This document shows positions 43,865 to 54,976 of a stretch of 64,000 nucleotides of DNA, piece by piece. The DNA is from Gammaproteobacteria bacterium. GTDB taxonomy: Bacteria > Pseudomonadota > Gammaproteobacteria > Pseudomonadales > Cellvibrionaceae. The first letter of the stretch is position 1, and the number at the start of each line of letters is the position of its first letter. A model generated the notes under the pieces. It did no database searches. It was not told the DNA's origin and saw nothing but the letters and a program-made list of their open reading frames with translations. The DNA lies in contig SEBV01000011.1 in the NCBI GenBank assembly GCA_004172865.1, positions 164,815 to 228,814 on the forward strand. The letters run 5' to 3'. A program made the translations under genes and the position numbers.

Positions 43865-44500
43865 TATATTTTTGCCTACCAATCATAATATGAATACTTC
43901 CTTCATAAACTTTGGTTCATAGCAACAAGTTAATTTGATTTCCCAAAAGAAAATTATATAGATGCTTTTAAATAAGACGCATCTTCCACTAATATGCTGT
44001 AAATATACCTTTATTGGTAACATGTAATTTTCGATTTAGTAAATGTGGGTTTTTCTTTAATAAAAAGAACCAGTATTTCATTATCAAATTTCAAACACCA
44101 AAAGCCTAAAGACCTGTTACATGGCAACCAAAACTATGTCATCCTCTATTTTAAAGCCGCTTCCATTAATATGCAGCAAGCCTTTAAACATAAAAATATT
44201 CTCATCGAATACAAAACATACTTACTCGCCGCCAGTAAATGGTCACCTATAATAAACGCTTGTGCCAAACCGCCTAAATTAGGTTTAACTAAATAATCAA
44301 TCTCGCTCAAAAAATTTGAACCATCACCTAAAAGCTTTGCAAAGCTTCTCATTTAATCTGGCCCAGTTATAATAAGAATGTTTTGAATACTCACAAACAT
44401 TAATACTGATAAAGATCATAAATCAACAGTTTGCCATAAACCTTAATGACCATGTAGAAGTCTGGTAGCTCTATCATCTGCGAAAAATAATACCTTTCAT
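43865..44500 (-). pseudogene. rmlA: Decayed glucose-1-phosphate thymidylyltransferase (rmlA) relic
   Basis: Read on the minus strand from the ATG at 44500 (with AGGGAG upstream, 22 bp after rmlB), the three frames together spell a worn RmlA. MKGII comes first, then a nearly lost glycine-rich loop ending TRL, VYGKLLIYD (normal VYDKPMIYY), and LSVLMFVSIQNILIITGPD. A stop follows, then [28 protein letters not shown], and FDNEILVLFIKEKPTFTKSK. Weak matches to the LKPS and ITDVN regions run to about 43870. There are several stops and at least three frameshifts, and the last quarter of the gene is missing. The longest surviving frame (44146-44352) is too short to work. The right boundary is approximate. 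Confidence 0.85.
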
Positions 44501-44522
44501 ATTTCTCCCTAATTATCAGCTC

Positions 44523-45578
44523 CTAATCTTCATAAAGATAGATATCATCTTGAGCAAAGCATGCCCAATTCAAACTCTCCAAATACCATACTACGGTTTT
44601 GCGAATACCAGTTTCAAATGTTTCCTCAGGCCCCCAGTTAAGTTCATGCCTGATTTTTGTCGCATCAATTGCATAACGCAAATCATGTCCAGGACGATCT
44701 TGCACCAATACTATTAATGCCTTGTAGGACTTGATTTTTAAATTTGTGGAGCTCAAAGGTTTTAATTCGTCGAGAAGCTCACAAATTTTTTCTACAACTT
44801 GAATATTTTGTTTTTCGTTGTGCCCACCAACATTATAAGTCTCACCGATAACACCTTCTGTTACAACTTTGTATAATGCTTTTGCATGATCCTCAACATA
44901 TAACCAATCGCGAATTTGATTTCCTTTTCCATAAACCGGTAAAGGCTTACCCGCCAAAGCATTTAGGATAACCAATGGTATTAACTTTTCTGGAAATTGA
45001 AAGGGCCCGTAACTATTGGAACTATTAGTAACAATGACAGGTAACCCATAAGTTCTGCCCCATGCTCGCACTAAATGATCTGAGGCAGCTTTACTCGCTG
45101 AATAAGGAGAGCTAGGGTTGTAGGGAGTTATCTCTGTAAACAGACCCTCTGAACTTCCCAAATCACCATAAACCTCATCAGTAGATACATGATGAAAACG
45201 AAAATTAACTTGCGCAGCTCCACTCAGAGATCTCCAATACTCTAGAGTTGCTTCGAGAAGGCTATAGGTTCCCACAATATTAGTTTGTATAAACGCCGCG
45301 GGCCCATCAATCGAACGATCAACATGAGTTTCAGCGGCTAAATGCATGACAGCGTCTGGACGATATGACGCTAATACACGCGCAACTTCTTTCTGATCGC
45401 AAATATCTACTTTCTCAAAAAAATATCTCTCTGAGCGTGAAATAAATTTTAGCGACTTCAGGTTACCCGCATAAGTGAGCTTATCTAAATTAATTACGGA
45501 ACACTGGGTATTTTCAATGATATGACGAACAACAGCAGAGCCAATAAAACCAGCTCCTCCTGTTACTAAAATTTTCAT
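44523..45578 (-). CDS. rmlB: dTDP-glucose 4,6-dehydratase
   Basis: A 351-residue SDR enzyme making dTDP-4-keto-6-deoxyglucose for rhamnose. It has [47 protein letters not shown], the catalytic [33 protein letters not shown] and [13 protein letters not shown], all standard for RmlB. Its usual partner rmlA follows directly but is a pseudogene. rmlC and rmlD are intact 3 kb upstream, beyond rpsA-ihfB. Its product may still be used if thymidylyltransferase is supplied elsewhere. Confidence 0.95.
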   Translation of the reverse strand: MKILVTGGAGFIGSAVVRHIIENTQCSVINLDKLTYAGNLKSLKFISRSERYFFEKVDICDQKEVARVLASYRPDAVMHLAAETHVDRSIDGPAAFIQTNIVGTYSLLEATLEYWRSLSGAAQVNFRFHHVSTDEVYGDLGSSEGLFTEITPYNPSSPYSASKAASDHLVRAWGRTYGLPVIVTNSSNSYGPFQFPEKLIPLVILNALAGKPLPVYGKGNQIRDWLYVEDHAKALYKVVTEGVIGETYNVGGHNEKQNIQVVEKICELLDELKPLSSTNLKIKSYKALIVLVQDRPGHDLRYAIDATKIRHELNWGPEETFETGIRKTVVWYLESLNWACFAQDDIYLYED

Positions 45579-45746
45579 AGTAAAGCCTGAAACAAAAAAA
45601 ATTTAATATAACGAAGTGATTTGATTCAGCATCATGGAAAAACTTGTAACGTTTTGCATTGTTGTATCGAGAGGACTTAGGCGGGATCCGACAGATGAAA
45701 TCGCCCCTCAAACGTCCTGCAGCACTTTCATAGATTGCAGTTAATG

Positions 45747-46040
45747 TTAACTATTCAAAATACTTTCATTCACGCGGTCACGCATTTCTTTTCCTGGCTT
45801 GAAATGCGGAACATACTTACCTTCAAGAACAACTGATTCACCAGTCTTGGGATTACGACCTGTACGAGGCGCACGATAATGTAGCGAAAAACTACCAAAA
45901 CCACGTATTTCAATGCGCTCCCCAGACGAGAGAATGTCAGACATATAATCGAGTAGCAATTTAACTGCTAGCTCAACGTCTTTTACAGGTAATTGATTTT
46001 GTTTTTCAGAAATGTATTCAATAAGTTCAGATTTTGTCAT
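45747..46040 (-). CDS. ihfB: Integration host factor beta subunit
   Basis: A 97-residue DNA-bending protein of the HU/IHF family. [18 protein letters not shown] and the beta-arm [24 protein letters not shown], ending with [12 protein letters not shown], identify the IHF beta chain. The prolines in the arm tip (RNPKTG) are present. It follows rpsA, the order usual in gammaproteobacteria, and is a landmark at the edge of the Pseudomonas O-antigen locus. Confidence 0.96.
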   Translation of the reverse strand: MTKSELIEYISEKQNQLPVKDVELAVKLLLDYMSDILSSGERIEIRGFGSFSLHYRAPRTGRNPKTGESVVLEGKYVPHFKPGKEMRDRVNESILNS

Positions 46041-46210
46041 GACCTATACTCTGGTTAGTTAGTGGCAAGCAAAATTTTTCTGCAATCCTTTTTTAGTCGG
46101 TAGAAAACAGTAGAACTCAAGATGCAGTGTTTAAAACGCTATAAACTTTAAATCATCTGGATATAAAATTTATACTGGTTTAAAAACTCACATAAAATTT
46201 GGTAAGAAAA

Positions 46211-46241
46211 AACAACGGCTAGATAAATTCTAGCCGTTGTT
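46211..46241 (-). terminator. Terminator of rpsA
   Basis: A perfect 13-bp stem (46211-46223 and 46229-46241) with a 5-nt loop is followed, on the minus strand, by a T-rich run. It lies 9 bp after the rpsA stop, so ihfB probably relies on its own promoter or on readthrough. Confidence 0.88.
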
Positions 46242-46250
46242 ATTGCAAAA

Positions 46251-47939
46251 TTATTCTTTATTTTGCATTTGTGCTTTGATCAAATCGCCCAGAGTTGTTG
46301 CTGGAGCAGCTTGTTCAGTTTGCTTGGTGCTGTGATCTTTCAATGCTGATTTTTCTTCTTCAACATCTTTTGATTTCACAGATAAGCTGATACCACGATT
46401 TTTGCGATCTACTGCAATGATCTTGGCTTCAACTTCATCGCCAACTTTCAACAAATTACGTGCATCTTCAACTTTCTCACGGCTCAATTCAGAGGCTTTT
46501 AATACAGCTTCTACATCTGGGGCCAAAGTGATAGTTGCAGCCTTAGCTTCTACTTCTTTAACGATGCCTTTAACAACAGCGCCTTTATCATTTACAGAAA
46601 CGTATTCCGAGAATGGGTCAGCTTCAAGTTGTTTGATACCTAAAGAAATACGCTCACGCTCTGGGTCGATTGCCAATACAACGGTTTCTAACTCATCGCC
46701 TTTCTTGTATTTACGAACGGCTTCTTCACCAGCTTCGTGCCAGGAAATATCTGACAAGTGAACCAAACCATCAATACCGCCGTCCAGACCAATGAAGATA
46801 CCGAAGTCAGTGATTGATTTGATTTTACCGCTGATCTTGTCGCCTTTAGCGCAAGTGCGAGCAAATGCATCCCATGGATTTTCTTGGCATTGTTTCAGAC
46901 CAAGAGAGATACGACGACGCTCTTCGTCGATATCCAATACCATAACTTCAATTTCGTCGCCCAATTGAACAACTTTTGAAGGATGAATATTTTTGTTGGT
47001 CCAATCCATTTCAGAAACGTGAATCAAGCCTTCTACGCCCTCTTCCAACTCAGCAAAACAGCCGTAATCAGTGAGGTTGGTGACTTTCGCTTTAACACGA
47101 GCACCTTCTGGGTAACGCTTGGTGATTTGTATCCATGGATCTTCACCGAGTTGTTTTAAGCCCAACGATACACGATTACGCTCACGATCAAATTTCAATA
47201 CTTTAACGTCGATCTCTTGACCAACTTCTACGATCTCACCTGGGTGCTTGATACGCTTCCAAGCCATGTCGGTAATGTGGAGCAAGCCATCTACGCCGCC
47301 CAAATCAACGAATGCGCCGTAGTCGGTAAGGTTTTTAACGATACCTTTAACAGCTTGACCTTCTTGCAAGGTGGCCAGCAATTCATCGCGCTCAGCAGAG
47401 TTGGTTTGTTCCAACACAGCACGGCGAGATACAACTACGTTGTTACGCTTTTGGTCTAACTTGATAACTTTGAATTCAAGCTCTTTGCCTTCAAGGTGAG
47501 CAGTGTCGCGAACTGGGCGAACATCTACCAATGAACCTGGAAGGAAGGCGCGAATGCTAGCAACGTCAACAGTGAAACCACCTTTAACTTTACCGTTGAT
47601 AACACCTTTAATAACTTCTTCAGCAAGATGCGCAGCTTCAAGGACTTTCCAAGCCTCTGAACGCTTAGCTTTCTCACGTGACAACTTGGTTTCACCAAAG
47701 CCATCTTCAACGCTTTCCAGCGCTACTTGTACTTCGTCGCCGATTTGGAGAGTCAACTCACCCAATTCGTTACGGAATTGTTCTGCAGGGATTACACCCT
47801 CTGATTTCAAGCCAGCGTGAACAGTCACCCAGTCTTTATCGATATCGATAACTACACCAGTGATGATAGTGCCTGGCACCATATCCACGGTCTTTAAACT
47901 CTCTTCAAATAAATCAGCAAAACTTTCAATAGTACTCAT
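46251..47939 (-). CDS. rpsA: 30S ribosomal protein S1
   Basis: A 562-residue protein with six S1 (OB-fold) repeats. Two N-terminal repeats bind the ribosome, and four RNA-binding repeats carry the pattern [33 protein letters not shown] and its copies ([42 protein letters not shown]). It brings mRNA to the 30S subunit. Length and domain count are normal for gammaproteobacterial S1. cmk, usually just upstream, is here about 7 kb away behind nucleotide-sugar genes. Confidence 0.97.
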   Translation of the reverse strand: MSTIESFADLFEESLKTVDMVPGTIITGVVIDIDKDWVTVHAGLKSEGVIPAEQFRNELGELTLQIGDEVQVALESVEDGFGETKLSREKAKRSEAWKVLEAAHLAEEVIKGVINGKVKGGFTVDVASIRAFLPGSLVDVRPVRDTAHLEGKELEFKVIKLDQKRNNVVVSRRAVLEQTNSAERDELLATLQEGQAVKGIVKNLTDYGAFVDLGGVDGLLHITDMAWKRIKHPGEIVEVGQEIDVKVLKFDRERNRVSLGLKQLGEDPWIQITKRYPEGARVKAKVTNLTDYGCFAELEEGVEGLIHVSEMDWTNKNIHPSKVVQLGDEIEVMVLDIDEERRRISLGLKQCQENPWDAFARTCAKGDKISGKIKSITDFGIFIGLDGGIDGLVHLSDISWHEAGEEAVRKYKKGDELETVVLAIDPERERISLGIKQLEADPFSEYVSVNDKGAVVKGIVKEVEAKAATITLAPDVEAVLKASELSREKVEDARNLLKVGDEVEAKIIAVDRKNRGISLSVKSKDVEEEKSALKDHSTKQTEQAAPATTLGDLIKAQMQNKE

Positions 47940-48050
47940 TGTGATACCTTCATTTGGGACATAGAAAGATACTCTATGCCATACCGCTGGCCAGTAAAGC
48001 GGGTCAATTAATAGGAGCGAAGGCTTCCTCTGGCAGGATGCTAGCCCTCT

Positions 48051-48085
48051 ACCTCCTCAAAAGACACTTGGACTTTTCAAGAGGT
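48051..48085 (-). promoter_or_regulatory. Hairpin in the rpsA leader region
   Basis: The arms 48051-48063 and 48073-48085 pair at 11 of 13 positions around a 9-nt loop, about 110-145 nt upstream of the rpsA start. On the minus strand one arm holds GAGGAGGT, a Shine-Dalgarno-like sequence with no start codon after it. S1 is known to bind its own leader in E. coli, so this could be part of an autoregulatory leader. It could equally be a weak terminator for rmlC. Confidence 0.4.
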
Positions 48086-48123
48086 GCGGCAGGCTAACAG
48101 AATCGGCCTTATAGATCAAGAAG

Positions 48124-48669
48124 TTATGGAGTAATCGAGCGCACCAATGCAGGTGCACAGGCATCTTTTGGAGAGAGAGTTGGCGAGCCAGTAAGCGGCC
48201 ATCTTATGTCGAGATTAGCATCATCCCAGCTGATCGTTCGCTCGTGAGTAGGGGAATAATAATTTGTTGTTTTATATAAGTAGTCAGCACTATCGGAGAG
48301 CACGTAAAAACCATTGGCGAAGCCTTCAGGTATCCATAACTGTTGGCCACTTTCAGAGGACAGCTCAATTCCAATCCACCTACAATAAGTTGAAGACTCT
48401 GGCCTAACATCTACAACTACACTAAAAACAGATCCTAATACGACCCTTACTAGCTTGGCCTGAGCCATCGGTGCTACCTGGTAATGTAAGCCCCTAAGAA
48501 CTCCTCGCGCAGAGTGAGAATGGTTGTCTTGTACAAAATGAATATTTTTGCCAAGCGCCTCATTAACGAGTTTTTGATTGTAGCTTTCATAGAAATGTCC
48601 ACGATCATCTTTGAATAAAGTGGGCGTCAAAATTCTTACATCTTGTAGCGAAGTATTTGCTACTTTCAT
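48124..48669 (-). CDS. rmlC: dTDP-4-dehydrorhamnose 3,5-epimerase
   Basis: A 181-residue cupin epimerase of the rhamnose pathway. VRILTPTLFKDDRGHFYESYN, QDNHSHSARGVLRGLHYQ (catalytic His region) and WIPEGFANGFYVLSD are the RmlC hallmarks. Its start shares ATGA with the end of rmlD. It is the last gene of the sugar-nucleotide group before rpsA. Confidence 0.94.
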   Translation of the reverse strand: MKVANTSLQDVRILTPTLFKDDRGHFYESYNQKLVNEALGKNIHFVQDNHSHSARGVLRGLHYQVAPMAQAKLVRVVLGSVFSVVVDVRPESSTYCRWIGIELSSESGQQLWIPEGFANGFYVLSDSADYLYKTTNYYSPTHERTISWDDANLDIRWPLTGSPTLSPKDACAPALVRSITP

Positions 48670-49550
48670 ATAACCTCTTCCGCGAGCTTATCTAACACCT
48701 TCTCCAAGCCTCTTCTCCAATCACTCTGGCAGATGGAAAATTCAGCATTGATTTTAGAGCAATCCAATACAGAATTAGCAGGTCTTTTAACTATATGATT
48801 TTGTGAGCTAGCAGGAGCTACATTAACATTTTTAGAGACAAGTCCAAGACGAGAAGCCGAATCAAGGATGTGTTCTGCAAACTCAAACCAACTTACTGCT
48901 GGTTGCCCTGCAAAATGATAAACACCAAAATTCAGGTCTTTGTTAATTTCATAGCGATGCAAGATTGCGATAACGGCGTCCGCCAAATCGCCAGCATAGG
49001 TTGGGCAACCAATTTGATCATTGACGACAGATAGTTCTTTGCCAGAACGAGCAGCTTGTGAAATTTTTTTTACGAAATTATTGCCGACTTCGCTAAAGAC
49101 CCAAGATGTTCTCAGCAAGAAATATTTAGATGAGTTGCTTCTTAGCTCGACCTCACCTGCCAACTTACTCGCGCCATATATATTCATAGGGTTAGCTATA
49201 TCATTTTCAGTGTATGAAGATTTTTTCTCACCAGAAAAAATATAATCTGTTGAAAAATGGATAACTAATGCCCCAATTTTTTCAGCCTCTACTGAAATAA
49301 TCTCTACTGAGGAGCTATTAACAATGTAGGCCTCTTCTACCTCCCGCTCAGCGAGATCAACGGAAGTAAATGCGGCGGTATTAATGATAACGTCTGGTTT
49401 ATACTCATTAACGACAGACTCAACTGCATGTTTATCTGCAATATTAAGTTGCTCATGGGTAAAAGAAAAAAACTCCCACGAAGTTTGACGAAGCTTTTTC
49501 ACAAAGCTTAAACCAAGCTGGCCGGATGCACCTGTTATTAAAATTTTCAT
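48666..49550 (-). CDS. rmlD: dTDP-4-dehydrorhamnose reductase
   Basis: A 294-residue SDR reductase completing dTDP-L-rhamnose. MKILITGASGQLGLSF is the NADPH-binding start, FSTDYIFSG and the catalytic YGASKLAGE follow, and FLLRTSWVF is typical of RmlD. I place the start at 49550 because it gives the canonical N-terminus; a frame from 49598 adds 16 unlike residues and has no better RBS. It overlaps rmlC by 4 bp. Confidence 0.93.
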   Translation of the reverse strand: MKILITGASGQLGLSFVKKLRQTSWEFFSFTHEQLNIADKHAVESVVNEYKPDVIINTAAFTSVDLAEREVEEAYIVNSSSVEIISVEAEKIGALVIHFSTDYIFSGEKKSSYTENDIANPMNIYGASKLAGEVELRSNSSKYFLLRTSWVFSEVGNNFVKKISQAARSGKELSVVNDQIGCPTYAGDLADAVIAILHRYEINKDLNFGVYHFAGQPAVSWFEFAEHILDSASRLGLVSKNVNVAPASSQNHIVKRPANSVLDCSKINAEFSICQSDWRRGLEKVLDKLAEEVI

Positions 49551-49689
49551 GGCATTATTTTGATGACGATAAAAAATAACGCGGGTTACTTGAGACATTT
49601 TTATGAATCAAACTACCCGCATTTTTTCATTGAAGATTTAGCTAACTGAAAAATCTAATTTAATATCGGATTATTTCAGGTTTAATCAT

Positions 49690-51030
49690 CTAAAAGACCT
49701 GCACACTTTTACCGCGACCAACTGCATAGTAGTCAAAACCATGATCCAGCATGCGGTCTGGCTCATAGAGATTACGGCCATCAAACACTACTGGACTAAG
49801 AAGAGTGCTTTTGATCAAATCGAAATTAGGCGCGCGGAAAGTTTTCCACTCGGTGCAGATGATTAACGCATCAGCTTTTTCAAGTGCAGCCTCTTTGGTG
49901 CCTACTAATTTCAAATCATCACGGAATCCGTAAATATGCTGCGTTTCATCCATAGCAACGGGGTCGTAAGCCTGAACTTTAGCACCAGCTGCCCACAAGG
50001 CTTCTATTAAAACGCGGCTTGGAGCTTCTCGCATATCGTCAGTATTTGGTTTGAAAGCCAAGCCCCAGAGCGCGAAGGTTTTGCCCTTAAGATTGCCGCC
50101 AAAATGCTTAGTAACATAAGTGAAAAGCTTGCTTTTTTGAGCCTGATTCACGCGATCAACTGCTTCCATAAGATTCGCTTGATAATCAACATTTTTCGCA
50201 ATGTTGATAAGTGCTTTCACATCTTTCGGGAAACATGAACCGCCGTAACCGCAACCTGGATAAATAAATTGGTAACCGATGCGAGGATCTGCACCAATAC
50301 CATTACGAACTTGCTCAATGTCTGCACCCAACTTTTCGGCCAAATTTGCCATTTCATTGATGAAGCTAATCTTAGTCGCCAACATTGCGTTTGCAGCGTA
50401 TTTTGTTAGCTCTGCAGATCTCACGTCCATAAAAATCATACGGTCATGACTGCGATTAAAGGGTGCATAAAGTTCACGCAATAATTTTTCAGCTTTCTCG
50501 CTATTAGTACCTACAACTATACGATCTGGCTTCATAAAATCATTGATTGCTGCGCCCTCTTTCAAGAACTCTGGATTCGAAACCACATCATAAGGAACGC
50601 TGACGCCACGAGCCGTTAACTCGCCAGCTAAAGCTTCATTTACTTTTTCAGCGGTCCCAATAGGCACTGTAGATTTATTTACAACAACTTTATAACCTTT
50701 CATGCGCTGACCAATAGTTTTGGCAACAGCCACTACGTATTGTAAATCAGCGGAGCCATCTTCTCCGGAAGGAGTACCTACAGCGATGAACTGAAGCTCG
50801 CCGTGCTGGACTGCTTCATCCATATTAGTTGTAAAATTCAACAAACCATTTTGTACTGCTTGTTTAACAATGGCGTCCAGCCCTGGTTCAAAAATAGGGA
50901 CTATTCCGTTTTTAAGGTTATCGACTTTTTTCTGGTCGATATCAACGCACAATACATCGTGCCCCACGTCAGCTAAACACGTGCCCGTCACCAAGCCGAC
51001 ATACCCTGTACCGAATACGGTAACTTTCAT
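49690..51030 (-). CDS. ugd: UDP-glucose 6-dehydrogenase
   Basis: A 446-residue enzyme that oxidises UDP-glucose to UDP-glucuronate with two [24 protein letters not shown] is the NAD site, [19 protein letters not shown] follows, and the catalytic Cys lies in [14 protein letters not shown]. The C-terminal half carries [22 protein letters not shown] precedes the ATG. UDP-GlcA may feed the surface polysaccharide or be a precursor for other uronic sugars. Confidence 0.95.
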   Translation of the reverse strand: MKVTVFGTGYVGLVTGTCLADVGHDVLCVDIDQKKVDNLKNGIVPIFEPGLDAIVKQAVQNGLLNFTTNMDEAVQHGELQFIAVGTPSGEDGSADLQYVVAVAKTIGQRMKGYKVVVNKSTVPIGTAEKVNEALAGELTARGVSVPYDVVSNPEFLKEGAAINDFMKPDRIVVGTNSEKAEKLLRELYAPFNRSHDRMIFMDVRSAELTKYAANAMLATKISFINEMANLAEKLGADIEQVRNGIGADPRIGYQFIYPGCGYGGSCFPKDVKALINIAKNVDYQANLMEAVDRVNQAQKSKLFTYVTKHFGGNLKGKTFALWGLAFKPNTDDMREAPSRVLIEALWAAGAKVQAYDPVAMDETQHIYGFRDDLKLVGTKEAALEKADALIICTEWKTFRAPNFDLIKSTLLSPVVFDGRNLYEPDRMLDHGFDYYAVGRGKSVQVF

Positions 51031-51072
51031 AGATCACTCCCTACACATTAAATAAAAAAATAAAGCTGAAAA

Positions 51073-52488
51073 TTAAGAGCGCCCATAACTATCTTCATAG
51101 CGAATTACGTCGTCGTCTTCCAAATAAGGTCCCGATTGCACTTCTACAATTTCAAGTGGAATTTTTCCGGGATTCGATAAACGGTGTTTTGTTCCGACAG
51201 GAATATAAGTCGATTCATTTTCTGATAACAGCAGAGTTTCATCACCCTTCTGTACAAGAGCCGTACCCTTCACCACAATCCAGTGCTCAGCACGATGATG
51301 ATGTACTTGTAGCGATAGACTGGCGCCAGGTTTTACGCGAATGCGATTAACTTGATAGCGGTCGCCATCATCAATTGCATCGTAACAACCCCATGGACGG
51401 TAAACTTCGCGATGCTGCAAATGCTCAGTTCGTGTTTGTTTTTCGATTTGCGAAATAATCGCTTTCACTTGTTGCGCTTGCGATTTATCAGCAATCAGCA
51501 CCGCATCAGGTGTATTAATAATCATCAAATTATTAACGCCCAACGTCGCGACTAACTTATGCTGTGAAAATACTAAGGTGTTGGTAGAACCTACATCGAT
51601 ACTATCGCCAATAAAACTATTTCCAGTTGCGTCTTTTTCTGAAACTTCTGAGAAAGATTTCCAATCGCCAACATCGCTCCAACCGGCATCCAATGGAACG
51701 CAAACAACTTTGTCGCTCTTTTCCATTAACGCGTAATCGATAGAAATATTTGGCGCGGCTGCGAAGGATTCTTTATCGACACGAATAAAATCTAAATCGC
51801 GTACCGCCCAAGTTCTTGCTTGGTCTGCGGTGGTTACTACATCAGGACTATGCTTTTGCAGTTCTGATAAAAAAACATCCGTTTTAAAAACGAACATACC
51901 GCTGTTCCAATAGTAGTAACCTGCGGCCAAGTAACTTTTCGCAGTCTCCAAATCTGGTTTTTCAACAAATTGCTCAACAGGAAATACTTCTGAAACGTTA
52001 TCAGAACTTTTATGAGTTTTGATGTAGCCATAACCCGTTTCAGGATGAGTAGGCTGAACACCAAAAGTCACCAAATTATTTTTTGCAGCTGCTTCGGCGG
52101 CAATTTTTACGACGCGCTGAAATTCTTCCACGTTGTTAATCATGTGGTCAGCAGATAAAACTAAAAGCGTGGAATTGGCATCAATTTCTTTTGCATGCAA
52201 TGCCGCAAGTGCAAGTGCAGGTGCCGTGTTACGCGCTAGCGGCTCAAGAATAATTGCAGCATTTGCAAAACCAATTTCACTTAATTGTTCAGCAACCATG
52301 AAACGATGCTCAACATTACACACAACAATAGGAGCACCTAGCTCGGGCAATCCTGTTAAACGTAAAATTGTCTGTTGTAACATTGTTTTATCGCCAAATA
52401 ATTTGAGTAATTGCTTGGGATAATGTTGTCGTGACAAAGGCCACAAACGCGAACCGGAACCACCGGCAAGGACGACAGGAATAATCAT
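51073..52488 (-). CDS. manC: Mannose-1-phosphate guanylyltransferase / mannose-6-phosphate isomerase
   Basis: A 471-residue bifunctional type-II enzyme making GDP-mannose. The N-terminal nucleotidyltransferase has LAGGSGSRLWPLSRQHYPKQLLKL and FVEKPDLETAKSYL. The C-terminal cupin isomerase has RPWGCYDAIDDGDRYQVNRI, LQVHHHRAEHWIVVKGTA and IPVGTKHRLSNPG. GGAGAG precedes the ATG. manB lies two genes upstream, with galU between. Confidence 0.94.
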   Translation of the reverse strand: MIIPVVLAGGSGSRLWPLSRQHYPKQLLKLFGDKTMLQQTILRLTGLPELGAPIVVCNVEHRFMVAEQLSEIGFANAAIILEPLARNTAPALALAALHAKEIDANSTLLVLSADHMINNVEEFQRVVKIAAEAAAKNNLVTFGVQPTHPETGYGYIKTHKSSDNVSEVFPVEQFVEKPDLETAKSYLAAGYYYWNSGMFVFKTDVFLSELQKHSPDVVTTADQARTWAVRDLDFIRVDKESFAAAPNISIDYALMEKSDKVVCVPLDAGWSDVGDWKSFSEVSEKDATGNSFIGDSIDVGSTNTLVFSQHKLVATLGVNNLMIINTPDAVLIADKSQAQQVKAIISQIEKQTRTEHLQHREVYRPWGCYDAIDDGDRYQVNRIRVKPGASLSLQVHHHRAEHWIVVKGTALVQKGDETLLLSENESTYIPVGTKHRLSNPGKIPLEIVEVQSGPYLEDDDVIRYEDSYGRS

Positions 52489-52564
52489 GTATCTCTCCGA
52501 GTTTTGAAAAATATCCGCGCGCTATCCTTTACGCGCAGGTCGTGTAGCGGAAATTTAAAAACAT

Positions 52565-53458
52565 CTACTTTGAGTAATGATATTTCAAAAAAGCCTCAAA
52601 TTCAGGGCCAACACTCTTGTGACGCAAGCCGTAAATTACATTCGCTTTTAAATACCCTAACTTGGTTCCACAGTCATGACTACGACCAATTAATTGATAC
52701 GCCTCAAGAGTTTCTACACTTAACAACGCATCTAACGCATCTGTTAATTGAATTTCACCACCTGCACCAGGTTGAGTCGTTGCTAAGAGTTCCCACACCT
52801 TTTTGGACAACACATAACGACCAACAATTGCCATATTTGACGGCGCTTCATCTGCAGCAGGTTTTTCAACCATGCCTTTGATTGGTGCTGTTTTACCTTC
52901 TGCAATTTGTACGCCAGAACAATCAACAACCCCATAATTTTGCACTTGGTCTTCTGGAACTTCTTCTACAAGAATTTGGCTGAATCCAGTTTCGTGAAAA
53001 CGTCTTGTCATACCAGCCAAATTATCTTGCTTGAGATTTGACTCTGCATTATCGATAAGTACATCAGGCAATAACACGGCAAAAGGCTCATCACCCACAA
53101 CTGATCTTGCCGCCAAAATCGCATGACCAAGACCTTTGGCTTCAGCTTGGCGAACAGAAATTACCGTTAGGCCTTTAGGAGTAATTGAACGCACTTCTTC
53201 TAACAGCGAACGCTTCAAACGCGACTCCAACTGCGCTTCCAATTCAAAGCTGGTATCGAAATGGTTTTCGATGGCATTTTTACTGGCGTGAGTCACTAAA
53301 ACAATTTCTTTGATACCAGCAGCAGCAGCTTCTTCAATTACATATTGAATCAGCGGCTTATCAACCACCGGCAACATTTCTTTTGGGATGGCTTTGGTGG
53401 CAGGCAACATGCGTGTACCTAAACCAGCAACAGGGATAACCGCTTTTTTAATTTGCAT
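52565..53458 (-). CDS. galU: UTP-glucose-1-phosphate uridylyltransferase
   Basis: A 297-residue enzyme forming UDP-glucose. [39 protein letters not shown] is the GalU signature across its first 45 residues, and [21 protein letters not shown] and the C-terminal [11 protein letters not shown] agree. The ATG at 53458 has AAGGA 6 nt upstream; an earlier frame from 53500 adds 14 unlike residues. It would supply ugd. Confidence 0.94.
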   Translation of the reverse strand: MQIKKAVIPVAGLGTRMLPATKAIPKEMLPVVDKPLIQYVIEEAAAAGIKEIVLVTHASKNAIENHFDTSFELEAQLESRLKRSLLEEVRSITPKGLTVISVRQAEAKGLGHAILAARSVVGDEPFAVLLPDVLIDNAESNLKQDNLAGMTRRFHETGFSQILVEEVPEDQVQNYGVVDCSGVQIAEGKTAPIKGMVEKPAADEAPSNMAIVGRYVLSKKVWELLATTQPGAGGEIQLTDALDALLSVETLEAYQLIGRSHDCGTKLGYLKANVIYGLRHKSVGPEFEAFLKYHYSK

Positions 53459-53527
53459 CTTTGTTTCCTTGGATATGATTCTTAAAAATTCACGTATCAA
53501 AAATATATTGTCTATGTGAACATTGAG

Positions 53528-54877
53528 TTACTTTAATAAAGCTAAAATTTCTTTGGTTTTTTCATCGACCAATTTTTTATCGCCGCGACTTTCTACATTT
53601 AATCGCACTACAGGCTCAGTATTTGACATGCGCAAATTGAACCGCCATTGCTCAAACTCAAGGCTTATACCATCGGTTCTATCAATGACAAGTGCATCCG
53701 GGCTGTAAAGATTAAATACATTATCAATCGCAACTTTTGCATCTACCACGTGACTATTAATTTCACCGGGCGATGGGAATTTCGCAATTCGATCTTCCAA
53801 CATTGAAGATAAAGGCTCACCTTTTCGGGACAATAATTCAGCAACTAACAACCACGGAATCATGCCGCTATCGCAATAAAAGAAATCACGGAAATAGTGG
53901 TGCGCACTCATTTCGCCACCGTAAACTGCATCTTCCAAACGCATACGCTCTTTAATAAAGGCGTGGCCAGTTTTGGATTGAATTGCATTACCTTTGCTCT
54001 TTGTAACTATGTCTTGCGTGTTCCAAGTTAAGCGCGGGTCATGAATAATATTTGAACCTGGATTTTTAATTAAAAAAGATTCTGCAAGCAAGCCAACAAT
54101 GTAATAGCCTTCGGTAAACTGCCCTAGCTCATCAAATAAGAAACACCGATCGAAATCACCGTCCCATGCTATGCCCATATCAGCGCCATTTTCTAACACA
54201 GCTTTACTGGTTACAGGTTGGTTTTCATGCAAGAGAGGATTCGGGATTCCGTTTGGAAAAGTGCCATCAGGCTCGTGGTGAATTTTAATAAACTCAAACG
54301 GCAAATATTTTTCGATGGCATCGATAACATGACCGGCCGCACCGTTACCGGCGTTGACGACCAATTTAAGCGGCTTTAATTTGCTTACATCAACATAGGT
54401 TAATAAGTGTTGAACGTAAACATCCAATGTACTTTGTTCTTGATAACTGCCGCGTTTAGCAGGATCCACCGCAGAGAACTTATTCTCTTCGGCCAAACGC
54501 TTGATATCATTTAAACCGGTATCGCCACTAATGGGTTGAGAGCCTGCGCGAACCATTTTCAAGCCATTGTAATCAATGGGATTATGGCTTGCAGTTACCA
54601 CACAACCACCATCAGTTTTCAGATAACTGGTTGCAAAATAAATCTCTTCGGTACCACACATGCCGATATCAATAACATCAACACCTTCATCGCGAAGGCC
54701 ATCACTGAATGCATTTTTCAATTCGGCGCTCGTTAAACGAACGTCTCCACCAACTACAACAGATTTAGGTTTTAAAAAAGCCGCATACGCGCGACCGATG
54801 CGGTAGACGATATCTACATTGAGTTCGTCGCCTAATTTTCCCCGAATATCGTAAGCTTTAAAGCAAGTTAAATTCAT
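53528..54877 (-). CDS. manB: Phosphomannomutase / phosphoglucomutase (ManB/CpsG type)
   Basis: A 449-residue alpha-D-phosphohexomutase. [16 protein letters not shown] starts it, the phosphoserine loop is [15 protein letters not shown], metal binding is in [12 protein letters not shown], and the sugar-specificity loop is [10 protein letters not shown]. The C-terminal phosphate-binding [13 protein letters not shown] completes the domain set. The N-terminus is closest to E. coli CpsG/ManB. It makes mannose-1-phosphate for manC and may also make glucose-1-phosphate. Confidence 0.93.
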   Translation of the reverse strand: MNLTCFKAYDIRGKLGDELNVDIVYRIGRAYAAFLKPKSVVVGGDVRLTSAELKNAFSDGLRDEGVDVIDIGMCGTEEIYFATSYLKTDGGCVVTASHNPIDYNGLKMVRAGSQPISGDTGLNDIKRLAEENKFSAVDPAKRGSYQEQSTLDVYVQHLLTYVDVSKLKPLKLVVNAGNGAAGHVIDAIEKYLPFEFIKIHHEPDGTFPNGIPNPLLHENQPVTSKAVLENGADMGIAWDGDFDRCFLFDELGQFTEGYYIVGLLAESFLIKNPGSNIIHDPRLTWNTQDIVTKSKGNAIQSKTGHAFIKERMRLEDAVYGGEMSAHHYFRDFFYCDSGMIPWLLVAELLSRKGEPLSSMLEDRIAKFPSPGEINSHVVDAKVAIDNVFNLYSPDALVIDRTDGISLEFEQWRFNLRMSNTEPVVRLNVESRGDKKLVDEKTKEILALLK

Positions 54878-54976
54878 TTAAGTCGTCCGTAAGTTAACAA
54901 TAATATCAAGCTGAAAACACCGCTGGTTATTCCAACTATTTATAACCCATTTCGATGGCAATTTAACGTGCGCTAT

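Noticed and set aside
44045..44296. 83-residue + strand open frame in the rmlB-wbpG gap
   Set aside because: It is antisense to the rmlA relic, has no RBS of note and resembles no family.
44146..44352. 68-residue minus-strand frame as a separate small gene
   Set aside because: It is the best-preserved middle piece of the rmlA pseudogene and starts and ends inside homologous sequence.
45660..45735. Possible JUMPstart/ops element between ihfB and rmlB
   Set aside because: The minus strand has AGGGGCG at the expected place, but the following bases do not match GGCGGTAGCGTG, so only part of the motif is present. An imperfect AGGAC/GTCCT stem spans it without clear meaning.
46402..47820. Several open frames opposite rpsA
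   Set aside because: Long antisense frames arise from the codon usage of a highly expressed gene; none has independent support.
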